Both the position numbers and the translations under genes were made by a program. Below, in pieces: positions 44,771-53,590 of a DNA stretch of 58,120 nt; the stretch's first letter is position 1, and each line of letters opens with the position of its first letter. Origin of the DNA: TMP-86 sp031394735 (lineage in GTDB: Bacteria > Pseudomonadota > Gammaproteobacteria > Steroidobacterales > Steroidobacteraceae); contig JANMXI010000113.1 of the NCBI GenBank assembly GCA_031394735.1, positions 1 through 58,120 of the forward strand, given 5' to 3'. A model generated the notes under the pieces. That model saw only the letters and a program-made list of their open reading frames with translations, was not told the origin of the DNA and searched no databases.

Positions 44771-44844
44771 TGCACTATCGCGATTTCAAAGCCACTCAGA
44801 ACTTGCGCTAAGCAGCGTGTCACCGTTTAGTGGAGAGAATGAAC

Positions 44845-45294
44845 ATGACGATACCGATGCGCGCTGCGTTTAAGGTTCTAGTTCATTGTCCGGTGTCGCG
44901 CGATACTTTTGCGGCGTTGTTGCGCGGGGAGTTGGCGGCGCTTGAGACGGATGAGAATGCTGCCGCTGTGCTGGCGGTTATTCGTGGAGCGAATCCGCTG
45001 GGGGATTTTGATTTGTATCGGGGAGTGTTCGAGGTGTCGTTGGGATTCGAGGGGTTTACGGCCACGGATCGCGCTACGCCGACTGCCGGCGCGGCGGGGG
45101 CGAACACACTCTCCCCCACTGTCGTCATCACCACTTACATTGACGCGGCTGCTGATCATGCCCTGATACACGACGCGCTTCGTCAACTGATGGACGCGCA
45201 TCCTTGGGAAACGCCGGTCATTGAATTCGATGATCGAGCCACTCATCTCCTTATTCGAGAAGGCCGGCAATGGATGCCGAAGATTCTCGTGTAA
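44845..45294 (+). CDS. Hypothetical protein, possible CutA/NIF3-insert-like fold
   Basis: 149 residues, not firmly recognised. The C-terminal stretch ALRQLMDAHPWETPVIEF resembles the AHPYETPAY motif of YqfO and the insert domain of NIF3 proteins (ferredoxin-like trimer fold). The N-terminal FKVLVHCPVSRDTF could be the first strand of such a fold. No signal peptide or membrane segment. ATG at 44845 has GGAGAG seven bases upstream; an ATG at 44839 is too close to it. The first half uses more T-ending codons (GAT, TTT, CGT) than its neighbours. It converges with cysE, with 3 bp between stops. The coding call is firmer than the fold. Confidence 0.65.
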   Translation: MTIPMRAAFKVLVHCPVSRDTFAALLRGELAALETDENAAAVLAVIRGANPLGDFDLYRGVFEVSLGFEGFTATDRATPTAGAAGANTLSPTVVITTYIDAAADHALIHDALRQLMDAHPWETPVIEFDDRATHLLIREGRQWMPKILV

Positions 45295-45297
45295 GGG

Positions 45298-46263
45298 TCA
45301 GATATCGAAGTACAGAACGTCCGGCTCGCTCAAACTCTCGCGCGACGCGACCCGCAGTTCCGGATCCTTCATGGACACGCGGGAACGGGGCGGCACAGTC
45401 CGCGTGAGGAACACCGACCCGCCGATGACGCTGTCCGCGCCGACCACCGTCTGACCGCCCAGCACCGTCGCGTTCGCGTACAGCGTCGAGCCGCTCTCCA
45501 CCGTGGGATGACGTTTGCGTCCGCGTACCAACTGGCCGGTGACATCGCGTTGAAAGGACAGCGCGCCCAGCGTCACGCCCTGATACAGCTTCACGCCCGC
45601 GCCGATGTCGGTGGTCTCGCCGATGACGACGCCGGTTGCGTGATCGATGAAAAATGCCGGTCCGATCTTGGCGCCGGGGTGAATGTCGCAGCCGGTTCTT
45701 CCATGCGCCCACTCGGTCATGATGCGCGCCATCAACGGCACGCCCAGCCCGTACAACACATGCGCAATGCGATACACGCTGACCGCCAATAGGCCTGGGT
45801 AGGCCAGAATGATTTCATCCAGGTGCGTGGCGGCTGGGTCGCCGTCAAACGCGGCCTGAACGTCGCCGACCAGCAAGGCGCGGATCGCCGGCAGGCGCCG
45901 CATGAAATCCTGCGTCAAATCGTGCGCACGCGGCGCGCACGGTCCCACTTCGGCATTGACGTCGTCGCGCTCGCGCCCGTAGCACAGGCAATGCTCGATC
46001 TCGCGATCGATCTTGGGCTCGACGCGGCTCAGCAAGTCCTCGATATAGCCAGGCAGGTTCTGCTCGTTCAGATCGCGACGACCAAAATAGCCCGGATACA
46101 TGAGATCGAGCAGCAGCCGCAGGATCTCGACGATGGCCTCGCGCGAGGGCAGATAGCGGCGCGATATGCGCCGCGCGCGCACATCGTTCACATAACTGCT
46201 GAGCAGTTCCTGCGCGAGGCGTTCGCGCATCGTCGGCAGCGGTGATTTTGGCAAGGTGCTCAT
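45298..46263 (-). CDS. cysE: Serine O-acetyltransferase (EpsC type)
   Basis: Makes O-acetylserine, the substrate of CysK. 321 residues. A long helical N-terminal part is followed by a left-handed beta-helix of hexapeptide repeats. The family segments GCDIHPGAKIGPAFFIDHATGVVIGE and GVTLGALSF lie in it (longer strings abbreviated; key residues are the His in IDHATG and the Asp/His pair near HPGAKIG). ATG at 46263 has AAAAGGTG about 9 bases upstream; a GTG four codons earlier is less likely. It follows cysK by 15 bp, so the two cysteine-pathway enzymes share a transcript. Confidence 0.92.
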   Translation of the reverse strand: MSTLPKSPLPTMRERLAQELLSSYVNDVRARRISRRYLPSREAIVEILRLLLDLMYPGYFGRRDLNEQNLPGYIEDLLSRVEPKIDREIEHCLCYGRERDDVNAEVGPCAPRAHDLTQDFMRRLPAIRALLVGDVQAAFDGDPAATHLDEIILAYPGLLAVSVYRIAHVLYGLGVPLMARIMTEWAHGRTGCDIHPGAKIGPAFFIDHATGVVIGETTDIGAGVKLYQGVTLGALSFQRDVTGQLVRGRKRHPTVESGSTLYANATVLGGQTVVGADSVIGGSVFLTRTVPPRSRVSMKDPELRVASRESLSEPDVLYFDI

Positions 46264-46278
46264 CGGTTCGATCACCTT

Positions 46279-47262
46279 TTAGGCAACAGCCTGCATCTTT
46301 TCAACCTCTTCGAACAATCCTTCGAACAGCGCGCCGGACAGATAGCGCTCGCCGGCGTCAGGCAGAATGACGACGATGGTCTTGCCGGCATTGGCCGCTT
46401 CATTGCCCAGTCGCAGCGCCACCGCCATGGCCGCTCCACAGGAGATGCCGCACAGAATGCCTTCCTCGCGCGCCAGCCGCCGTGCCGTGGCGATGGCGTC
46501 CTCATTGGTCACCTGCTCGACGCGGTCCACCAGCGACAGATCCAGATTCTTCGGCACGAACCCTGCGCCGATGCCTTGAATCTTGTGGGGTGTCGGCGCC
46601 AGCGGCTGTCCGGCCAGCGTCTGGGTGATGATGGGGGAATTGGTCGGCTCGACAGCCACCGTGAGAATGGCCTTGCCGCGGGTATTTTTCAGATAGCGCG
46701 AGACGCCGGTGAGCGTGCCGCCGGTGCCGACGCCGGCAACAAAGATGTCCACCTTGCCTGCGGTGTCATCCCAGATTTCAGGACCGGTGGTCTTTTCGTG
46801 AATCGCCGGATTGGCGGGATTCTCGAACTGTCTCATCAGCACATATTTCTCGGGGTCGGACGCGGCCAGTTCCTCGGCCTTGGCGATGGCGCCCTTCATG
46901 CCCTTGGCACCCGGAGTGAGGATCAGTTTGGCCCCAAAGGCCGCCAGTACCTTGCGCCGTTCCATGGTCATGGTGTCGGGCATGGTCAGCACGCATTCAT
47001 AGCCGCGAGCCGCGGCGGCGAACGCCAGCGCAATGCCGGTATTGCCGCTGGTGGCTTCGACGATGGCCATGCCCGGTTTGAGCACCCCTCGTTCTTCGGC
47101 ATCCCACACCATGGCGGCGCCGATGCGGCATTTGACCGAATAGGCCGGATTGCGCCCCTCGATCTTCGCCAGGATGGTGGCCTTGGATCCGGCGTTCAAC
47201 CGGTTGATGCGGATCAGCGGCGTGCGGCCGATGGAACGGGAGTTGTCGTCGAAAATCGCCAT
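46279..47262 (-). CDS. cysK: Cysteine synthase A (O-acetylserine sulfhydrylase)
   Basis: PLP enzyme making cysteine from O-acetylserine and sulfide. 327 residues, fold type II. The Schiff-base lysine is probably in NPAYSVKCRIGAAMV (about residue 44), and the substrate loop is EATSGNTGIALA. The phosphate-cradle GVGTGGTLTGV and the GIGAGFVPKNL segment follow; the latter fits binding of the CysE tail. The CysE encoded next door ends in -DI, an Ile terminus compatible with cysteine-synthase complex formation. First gene of cysK-cysE. Confidence 0.94.
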   Translation of the reverse strand: MAIFDDNSRSIGRTPLIRINRLNAGSKATILAKIEGRNPAYSVKCRIGAAMVWDAEERGVLKPGMAIVEATSGNTGIALAFAAAARGYECVLTMPDTMTMERRKVLAAFGAKLILTPGAKGMKGAIAKAEELAASDPEKYVLMRQFENPANPAIHEKTTGPEIWDDTAGKVDIFVAGVGTGGTLTGVSRYLKNTRGKAILTVAVEPTNSPIITQTLAGQPLAPTPHKIQGIGAGFVPKNLDLSLVDRVEQVTNEDAIATARRLAREEGILCGISCGAAMAVALRLGNEAANAGKTIVVILPDAGERYLSGALFEGLFEEVEKMQAVA

Positions 47263-47291
47263 GGGGCACCTCGGGCAAACGCTGTTCGAAA

Positions 47292-47313
47292 AGGAGGAAT
47301 GGATTTTCCTCCT
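47292..47313 (-). terminator. Hairpin with T-run ahead of cysK
   Basis: On the minus strand AGGAGGAA and TTCCTCCT form a perfect 8-bp stem with a six-base loop, followed by TTTCG. It lies 91 bases after the GGDEF-EAL stop and 30 bases before the cysK ATG. It is either the terminator of the upstream gene or an attenuator in the cysK leader. Confidence 0.5.
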
Positions 47314-47403
47314 AAGCGCGGGGTTTGCGCCATAGCAGTTTGTTATATAGGACTGCCCACGCGTTATAAGCGAGGCTGCTGCCGAGGGAGCCCGCCCGGG
47401 TCC

Positions 47404-49707
47404 CTAAACGATGGGGGTCATCAGCAGTGGCTGGGGGCGCCCGACGAAGAATCCTTGAACGAAATCAATGCCCATACGTTTAACCGTGTCCATCGACAGC
47501 TGGTCTTCGACCTGCTCCGCCACGACGCGAAAATTCATGCTGCGCGACAGCTCGATCATGGCCGACACCATGGCCTGGCTGACCGCATCCTGGGCGAGGT
47601 TGCGGATGAAGGACCCGTCGATCTTCAGGTAGTCAATCGGCAGCATTTTGAGGTTTGAGAAGGACCCCAGACCGCTGCCGAAATCATCCAATGCAAACTC
47701 GGCGCCCATGCCGTGCAGCACCTCGACGAAGCGGCGTGCATGCTCCACATTGGCAACCACGGCAGTCTCGGTCAGTTCGAAGCACACATCGCGGGGCGAG
47801 GCGCCGGTGTGGTCGAAACAGTCAACGACGAACTCGAGGAATTGCGAGTCGCCCAACGTTTGTCCGGCGATGTTGATGGCAACACTGCGCCCTTCGGGCA
47901 GTTTCAGTCCGCCGCGACCCAGGGCGGACAACACGGTTTGCACCACCCACCGGTCGATGTGCGGCATCAGGCGGTAGCGTTCGGCCGCCTTGAAGAACTC
48001 AGCCGGCGCAATGGTGGTGCCATCGTCCTCATCGAGTCGCAGAAACACTTCGATGCCCGGGCCATTGACCACATCGCTCTGTGCATGGACGATGGGTTGA
48101 AAGTACAGCTCGAATTTATTGTCGCGCAGTGCGCCCTGCAATTTCTGCAGCCAGTGGATTTCACCGCTCTGCCGCGCATTGGCCTCCTCGCGCGCCGAGT
48201 AGACGTGAATATGCGAACCGCCGCGTTTCTTGGCGATGTAACAGGCGGAGTCCGCGGAGCTTAAAATATCTTCGATGGAGCCGCCTTCGCGGCCTAGTTC
48301 AACCAGGCCGATGCTGACGCCGACGTTGAATATCTTGTCCTTCCACACGAACCGGTAATCATTCACGGTGCGCACGACGTTGTCAGCAATCTGCCGCGCC
48401 TTGTCCAGCGGACAGCCCACCAGCAACAGTGCGAACTCATCGCCGCCGATCCGTCCCACGGTATCTGAATCGCGAACGGCATCTTTGATCAGGCTCGCCA
48501 CTTCGCGCAGCATGTTGTCGCCGGCCGTATGTCCGCAGGTGTCGTTGACCACTTTGAAACGGTCGAGGTCGAGATAGCACAACGCGTGCGAGGCGTCCCC
48601 GGCATGCGCCATGTCCATCGCTTCCTGCAGTCGCCGCTCGAATTCACGCCGGTTGACGAGCCCCGTCAGCGCATCGTGGCTGGCTTGATAGGACATCTGC
48701 CGCGCCAGACCGCGCACCTCGCTGTTGTCGTGAAGCACCAGCACGACGCCCAGAATTTCCTTGTTATCCGATGTCAGCGGCGACACGCTGATCTCCACCG
48801 AGCGTTCGGCGCCACCCTGCGACGGCACCAGCACTGCACGCCGACCCATGGTGATGCGCGCGCCATTGCTCAGACATTTGCGCACCGGATCTCCAAGCGA
48901 GCGTCGATCCGCTTCATCGATCAGCGAGGCGACCTCGCTGAAAATCCGGCCGACGAGCTGGTCGAACTTTTGTCCGAGCAGCACTTCGCCCGCATGGTTC
49001 ACGTAATCGATTCGTCCGTCGGTGTCGACCGTGACGACGCCCTCGCCCATCGCATCCAAGGTTGCGACGGCGCGTGGCCGTGAACCCATGCCCGCTGCGG
49101 ACGACGCAGGCAGCATCTCAACGGCGGTGAGCAGCAAGGCGGGTGCGCCGGCGCTGTCGATCAATGCGCTGGACAATTCCACGCGCGTGATCTCACCGTG
49201 TTCGGCGGCGAGTTCCACTTCATAGCGTTCCGCCGCAGGTTCATTCAACAACCGCCGCGCAAGATTGTTGTGCACCAGATCCGTGTACTCCGCGGTGACG
49301 AAGTTGGAGAGCGGCTTGCCGATGAGATCCTTCGCGTTCGTACCGAGCAAGGAGAGAAAGCGCGAATTGGCGAACAGGATGACTTCGCGGTGCACCAGCA
49401 CCGCTTCATGCACCGACTCCACCAGACGCTGGAACAGCTGCTCGCGCTCCTGCAATCGGATGCCGCGATGTTCGAGGCTTTCGAGAAGTTTGTTGACGGC
49501 GAGACCGAGGTCGCTGATCGCGTCGCGACGTCCGTCCAGACGAATCCGTCCGGCAGAGTCCGGGTCGCGTGTCAGCCGCCAGACTTGCTTGGACAGATCA
49601 TCGACCGCCTTGTCCTGCCGCTGCTTCCAAAGAAATAGACCGAGCAATCCTAATGCCAATACACTTGAGGTAGCGGCACACCACTGAATGGAAGACTGGA
49701 GCAACAT
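47404..49707 (-). CDS. PAS-PAS-GGDEF-EAL cyclic-di-GMP signalling protein
   Basis: 767 residues. One N-terminal membrane segment (about 9-28) is followed by a linker, two PAS domains (about 88-200 and 212-330), GGDEF and EAL. GGDEF is intact at 421-425 with a product-inhibition I-site RDSD (412-415) five residues before it. The EAL motif reads EVF (553-555). The metal-binding Glu553 remains, as do Asn612, Glu644, Asp674-Asp675 (in DDFGSG) and Lys695, so phosphodiesterase activity is plausible too. Net activity cannot be told from sequence. ATG at 49707; divergent from the methyltransferase gene. Confidence 0.92.
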   Translation of the reverse strand: MLLQSSIQWCAATSSVLALGLLGLFLWKQRQDKAVDDLSKQVWRLTRDPDSAGRIRLDGRRDAISDLGLAVNKLLESLEHRGIRLQEREQLFQRLVESVHEAVLVHREVILFANSRFLSLLGTNAKDLIGKPLSNFVTAEYTDLVHNNLARRLLNEPAAERYEVELAAEHGEITRVELSSALIDSAGAPALLLTAVEMLPASSAAGMGSRPRAVATLDAMGEGVVTVDTDGRIDYVNHAGEVLLGQKFDQLVGRIFSEVASLIDEADRRSLGDPVRKCLSNGARITMGRRAVLVPSQGGAERSVEISVSPLTSDNKEILGVVLVLHDNSEVRGLARQMSYQASHDALTGLVNRREFERRLQEAMDMAHAGDASHALCYLDLDRFKVVNDTCGHTAGDNMLREVASLIKDAVRDSDTVGRIGGDEFALLLVGCPLDKARQIADNVVRTVNDYRFVWKDKIFNVGVSIGLVELGREGGSIEDILSSADSACYIAKKRGGSHIHVYSAREEANARQSGEIHWLQKLQGALRDNKFELYFQPIVHAQSDVVNGPGIEVFLRLDEDDGTTIAPAEFFKAAERYRLMPHIDRWVVQTVLSALGRGGLKLPEGRSVAINIAGQTLGDSQFLEFVVDCFDHTGASPRDVCFELTETAVVANVEHARRFVEVLHGMGAEFALDDFGSGLGSFSNLKMLPIDYLKIDGSFIRNLAQDAVSQAMVSAMIELSRSMNFRVVAEQVEDQLSMDTVKRMGIDFVQGFFVGRPQPLLMTPIV

Positions 49708-49767
49708 GGAGATTCACAGAATAGCGCAAGGACATGGCGTCCCCTGCCAATATTCACCATAATCAAG

Positions 49768-50424
49768 ATGTTTATGAATACCACTTTAGCTCGACAACAA
49801 ATGGTGGATCAGCAGGTTCGCACCTGGGAAGTCCTTGATTCGCGCGTACTCGACGTGCTGGCCAGCGTGCCGCGCGAAATATTCGTACCACCGGCGTATC
49901 GCGACTTGGCGTTCGCTGACGCGGACATTCCCATCGGTTGCGGTCAGTCGATGCTGGCGCCAAAGCTGCACGGTAGAATCCTGCAGACGCTGAATGTCGG
50001 CGCGGACGACAAAGTGCTGGAGATCGGCACCGGCACCGGCTACCTGACCGCCTGTCTGAGTCTGCTGGGCGCGCAAGTCACCTCCATCGACATTCATGCC
50101 TCGTTGAGCGCCGCTGCCGGCCTCAACCTGTCGTCGGTCTCTGGCGCACGCGCGCAATTGCAGGTCCGTGACGCGTTTGACCCTGCGCCGCTGGGCGAAT
50201 ACGACGTCATTGCCGTCACCGGGTCGATGCCGCTCGACAGTCATTGCTTTGAAAAGGCGCTGCGGGTGGGCGGACGGCTGTTTGAAGTCGTGGGCACGTC
50301 GCCGCTGATGGACGCGCGCATCGTGCGTCGGGTCGAGGCGGATCAGTGGATACGCGAAAGCGTGTTCGAGACCCTCATCGACCCGCTGATCAATGCACCG
50401 CAGGCGCCGAGGTTCGTGTTTTGA
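49768..50424 (+). CDS. Protein-L-isoaspartate O-methyltransferase-like protein
   Basis: SAM-dependent methyltransferase of the PCMT family. 218 residues. ARQQMVDQQVRTWEVLD and VPREIFVPPAYRDLAFAD open it. The SAM motif is VLEIGTGTGYLTACLS (about 93-108), with acidic SIDIHASL next. The substrate-binding SQPYMVA block of true Pcm is replaced by GCGQSMLAPKLHGRIL, so it may not repair isoaspartate. This version commonly lies beside tolC. It shares a TTGA/TGA junction with the rhodanese gene. Confidence 0.85.
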   Translation: MFMNTTLARQQMVDQQVRTWEVLDSRVLDVLASVPREIFVPPAYRDLAFADADIPIGCGQSMLAPKLHGRILQTLNVGADDKVLEIGTGTGYLTACLSLLGAQVTSIDIHASLSAAAGLNLSSVSGARAQLQVRDAFDPAPLGEYDVIAVTGSMPLDSHCFEKALRVGGRLFEVVGTSPLMDARIVRRVEADQWIRESVFETLIDPLINAPQAPRFVF

Positions 50425-50426
50425 GC

Positions 50427-50747
50427 GTGGCCGACATGTCGGCAGGGCAGTTCATGGCACGACTCGCCCAGCCCGCTCCGGTGGTGCTGGTGGATGTACG
50501 GGAGGCATGGGAACTGGAGGTCGCGTCGGTTCCCGTGAAGATCGTGCATATCCCGCTGGGCCAATTGAGCCAGCGCTTGCAGGAATTGGACCCTGCCACC
50601 GAGACGGTGGTCCTGTGCCGTTCGGGCGGGCGCAGTGGGCAGGCGGCTCACTTTCTGGACAATCAAGGTTTCAAGTCGGTGCATAACCTCAAAGGCGGCA
50701 TTCTGGCGTGGGCCCAGGAACTTGATCCGACCATTCCTGCCTATTGA
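50427..50747 (+). CDS. Single-domain rhodanese-like sulfurtransferase
   Basis: About 106 residues. The rhodanese fold is complete, with VVLVDVREAWELEVA at the start and the active-site cysteine in VVLCRSGGRSGQAA. The segment HNLKGGILAWAQELD closes the domain. The loop CRSGGRS is the single-domain (GlpE/YgaP-like) type. The exact start is uncertain: TTG 50421, GTG 50427 or ATG 50436 are all in frame; I give the middle one. It probably shares a transcript with the methyltransferase gene. Confidence 0.85.
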   Translation: MADMSAGQFMARLAQPAPVVLVDVREAWELEVASVPVKIVHIPLGQLSQRLQELDPATETVVLCRSGGRSGQAAHFLDNQGFKSVHNLKGGILAWAQELDPTIPAY

Positions 50748-50830
50748 GCAGCAATCTATCTAAGTGATATAGTCATATACAACACTATATGACCCGCCGA
50801 TGTCGGGTCGGACGCTTTGCAGGTGATTCT

Positions 50831-52279
50831 ATGAACAAGTTTGTGCTTCTGGTTGGCGTGGTGGCCTTGGGCGCAGGCCAGGCTGCCGGTGCGGCGGATC
50901 TGGTCGAGGTGTACCAGCGTGCGTTGCAGAACGACCCCCAATTGCGCGAGGCCGAAGCCACCAAACTCGCCACCCTGGAAGCAAAGCCGCAGGCGCTCTC
51001 CGCGCTACTGCCACAACTCTCGGTCAACGGCAGTTACACCCGCCAACGCGACAGCGGCATTCAGGAGCAGACGCAACTCGTGGTCGGGCAGTCCACGCCC
51101 ATCGTTTTCAACAACGATGGCACGACCAAGACCACGGGCCACCGTTACAGCGTGGATCTGCGCCAGAGCGTCTTCAGCTGGGCCAACTGGGTGGCGTTGA
51201 AAAGCGCCGATTCGCAGGTGGCACAGGCGGAAGCGGATTACCAAAGCGCGCGCCAGGACCTGGTGTCGCGGGTGGCACAGCGCTATTTCGACGTGCTTGC
51301 AGCCCAGGACGATCTGGACGCGCAGTCTGCGGCCGCAAACGCCATCAAGCATCAGTTGGATCAATCCGAGCAGCGCTTCAACGTCGGATTGATCGCCATC
51401 ACCGACGTGCAGGAAGCACGCGCCGCGCACGACAGCGCCGTGGCCGCCGTCATCGCCTCGAAGCGACAGCTGGCCTCTGCCCAGGAAGCGCTGCGCGAAA
51501 TCACCGGCGATTCCTTTGAGACGCTGGCGCGCCCGGTGGACGCGATGGATCTGGCAAGTCCCAACCCGGCCAATGAAGAGCAGTGGGTTCAAAAAGCGTT
51601 GGAACAAAACCTGAGCCTGATATCCAGTCGCCTGGCGACCGATATCGCGCGCGAGAACATCAGCAGTGCCCGGGGCGGCTATGGACCCTCGCTGGACTTG
51701 ATCGGCAGCGCGGGCAAGACGGTCAGCGACGGCGACATCAACTATACGGATGGCGGGGTCGGCACCTCGACCATCGATCAGAACCTCCGCTCCATCAGCC
51801 TGCAACTCACCTTTCCGATCTATTCCGGTGGTTACACCTCGTCGCGCGTCCGCCAGGCTGTGTACCGGCATCGGGCCTCCAAAGAAAGACTGGAACGCGT
51901 CGCGCGCCAGACGGAACGGGAAACTCGCGATGCTTACTTGGGCGTGCTGTCCGAAATTTCGCGCGTCAAGGCATTGAAGCAGGCGCTGGAGTCGAACCTC
52001 ACGGCGCTCAAGGCCTCGGAGGCCGGTTATGAAGCCGGCACGCGGACCGCGGTGGATGTGTTGCAGTCGCGCCGTTTGCTGATTCTGGCGCAGACTAACT
52101 ATGCGCGCAGCCGTTACGACTACATTTTGAACGTTCTGAAACTGCAATCCGAAGCCGGCATGCTGACACGACAGAGCCTGGACGGCATCAACGCTTTGCT
52201 GACCGAATCAGCACCCAAGGTCGCGGATCCGACCGCGACGCCGACGCCTCAGACCGCGCCTGGCAACCAGGGCCTATAA
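50831..52279 (+). CDS. tolC: TolC-family outer-membrane efflux channel
   Basis: Outer-membrane exit duct for tripartite drug efflux and type I secretion. 482 residues with a signal peptide (cleavage probable after GAA, about residue 22). Two repeated halves each hold long helices and beta strands: DLVEVYQRALQNDPQLREAEA, QSVFSWANWVALKSAD, and the second-half FPIYSGGYTSSRVRQA. ATG at 50831 has AGGTG nearby and starts the signal peptide. Its C-terminal tail is rich in Pro, Thr and Ala. No efflux-pump genes are adjacent. Confidence 0.94.
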   Translation: MNKFVLLVGVVALGAGQAAGAADLVEVYQRALQNDPQLREAEATKLATLEAKPQALSALLPQLSVNGSYTRQRDSGIQEQTQLVVGQSTPIVFNNDGTTKTTGHRYSVDLRQSVFSWANWVALKSADSQVAQAEADYQSARQDLVSRVAQRYFDVLAAQDDLDAQSAAANAIKHQLDQSEQRFNVGLIAITDVQEARAAHDSAVAAVIASKRQLASAQEALREITGDSFETLARPVDAMDLASPNPANEEQWVQKALEQNLSLISSRLATDIARENISSARGGYGPSLDLIGSAGKTVSDGDINYTDGGVGTSTIDQNLRSISLQLTFPIYSGGYTSSRVRQAVYRHRASKERLERVARQTERETRDAYLGVLSEISRVKALKQALESNLTALKASEAGYEAGTRTAVDVLQSRRLLILAQTNYARSRYDYILNVLKLQSEAGMLTRQSLDGINALLTESAPKVADPTATPTPQTAPGNQGL

Positions 52280-52301
52280 CGACCAAGCTGCAATTCTGAC
52301 A

Positions 52302-53582
52302 TCAAGGGTCGGCAGCGCGCGGCAACTTTAAGTCGATCATCTTCAGGATGAGCTGCAAAGCGCCGCGGTTGGCGGCCACGACATTGCGCGCGATGGCGCC
52401 CACCCGGGTGCCTTCACCGGGCTCCAGCAACCATGCGCTCACCGCCGCCGCCAAACTTTGCGCATCCGGCGTACACACCGCAGCGTGCTGGTCGAACATC
52501 AGTTTCGCCACATCCGCGCTGTTCGCATTGTAGGGGCCGGTGGCAAACGGTATTCCGAGCGCCGCCGGCTCGAGCAAATTGTGGCCGCCAATCGGCACCA
52601 GACTGCCGCCGACGAACGCTGCATTCGCGGCCGCGTAAAAGGTGAGCAATTCGCCGACCGTGTCGAGCAGCACCACTTCGGTGTCCAGCCGCGGCAGGCG
52701 TCCCTCGCTGCGGCGAACGAAGCGCACCGCGCGCCGCGCCAACATCGATGCAACCGCATCGAATCGATTCGGATGACGTGGCGCCAGCACCAACAGCGCG
52801 TCGGGCACCGACGCGCGAACCAGCGCATGCGCATCCAGCACCAGTTCCTCTTCGCCGGCATGGGTGCTGCCCGCCGTCCACGCGGTACGACCGCGTAGAT
52901 ACCGATCGCGCAATTCCGCGCCGGCGGCGCGAACCCGCGGGTCGATGGACACATCGAATTTCAAGTTGCCGCTGATCTGCACGTTAGCCGCGGCAGCGCC
53001 GAGATACTTGAATCGTTCCGCATCCTCGGCCGATTGCGCTGCGACGATCACGCCCGCGCCCAGCATCGGCCGGGTGAGCGCGCGCAGCCGCCGGTACCGC
53101 GGCCAGGAGCGCGTCGAGATGCGCGCATTGGCGATGATTCGCGGTACGCCGCGCCTCGCACACTCGCGGTACATGTTCGGCCACAACTCGGTTTCCATGA
53201 AGATTGCCGCCACGGGACGCACGTTGGAAAAGAAGCGACGCACGGCGCCGGGCAGATCGTAAGGTCCGAAGCGCACATCGACCTCAGGCTGGCTGAACAG
53301 CTCCCGCGCACGGCGGGCGCCGGTCGGCGTGGCAGTCGTCAGCACTACGGGCCATTGCGGATGGTCCGCACGCAACGCGCGGACCAGCGAGGTGGCGGCT
53401 GCGACCTCGCCCATCGAAACTGCGTGCACCCAGATGCACCCCGGTGCGCTGAGCGCGCGTCCGAAGCCGAAGCGCTCGCCCCAGCCGGATCGATACGCCG
53501 GATCACGCATCGAACGCCACAGCACATTTGCAAATGCGCACGGCGCCGCGAGGTAGGCCAGCAAGGTGTAGAGGAGGCGCAC
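52302..53582 (-). CDS. waaA: 3-deoxy-D-manno-octulosonic acid transferase WaaA
   Basis: Adds Kdo to lipid IVA on the inner face of the inner membrane. 426 residues from a GTG at 53582. The N-terminal hydrophobic anchor is LLYTLLAYLAAPCAFA, then SGWGERFGF and the catalytic-acid region WVHAVSMGEVAAA. ETELWPNMYRECARRGVP and the GT-B C-terminal GGSLVPIGGHNLLEPAALG follow. Whether it adds one or two Kdo cannot be read directly. The adjoining Kdo kinase suggests a mono-Kdo type, as in Haemophilus and Bordetella. Confidence 0.95.
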   Translation of the reverse strand: MRLLYTLLAYLAAPCAFANVLWRSMRDPAYRSGWGERFGFGRALSAPGCIWVHAVSMGEVAAATSLVRALRADHPQWPVVLTTATPTGARRARELFSQPEVDVRFGPYDLPGAVRRFFSNVRPVAAIFMETELWPNMYRECARRGVPRIIANARISTRSWPRYRRLRALTRPMLGAGVIVAAQSAEDAERFKYLGAAAANVQISGNLKFDVSIDPRVRAAGAELRDRYLRGRTAWTAGSTHAGEEELVLDAHALVRASVPDALLVLAPRHPNRFDAVASMLARRAVRFVRRSEGRLPRLDTEVVLLDTVGELLTFYAAANAAFVGGSLVPIGGHNLLEPAALGIPFATGPYNANSADVAKLMFDQHAAVCTPDAQSLAAAVSAWLLEPGEGTRVGAIARNVVAANRGALQLILKMIDLKLPRAADP

Positions 53583-53590
53583 GGTGTCGC

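Noticed and set aside
44575..44823. 82-codon minus-strand frame across the repeat after hppA
   Set aside because: Most of it is formed by the two inverted arms; no credible start signal.
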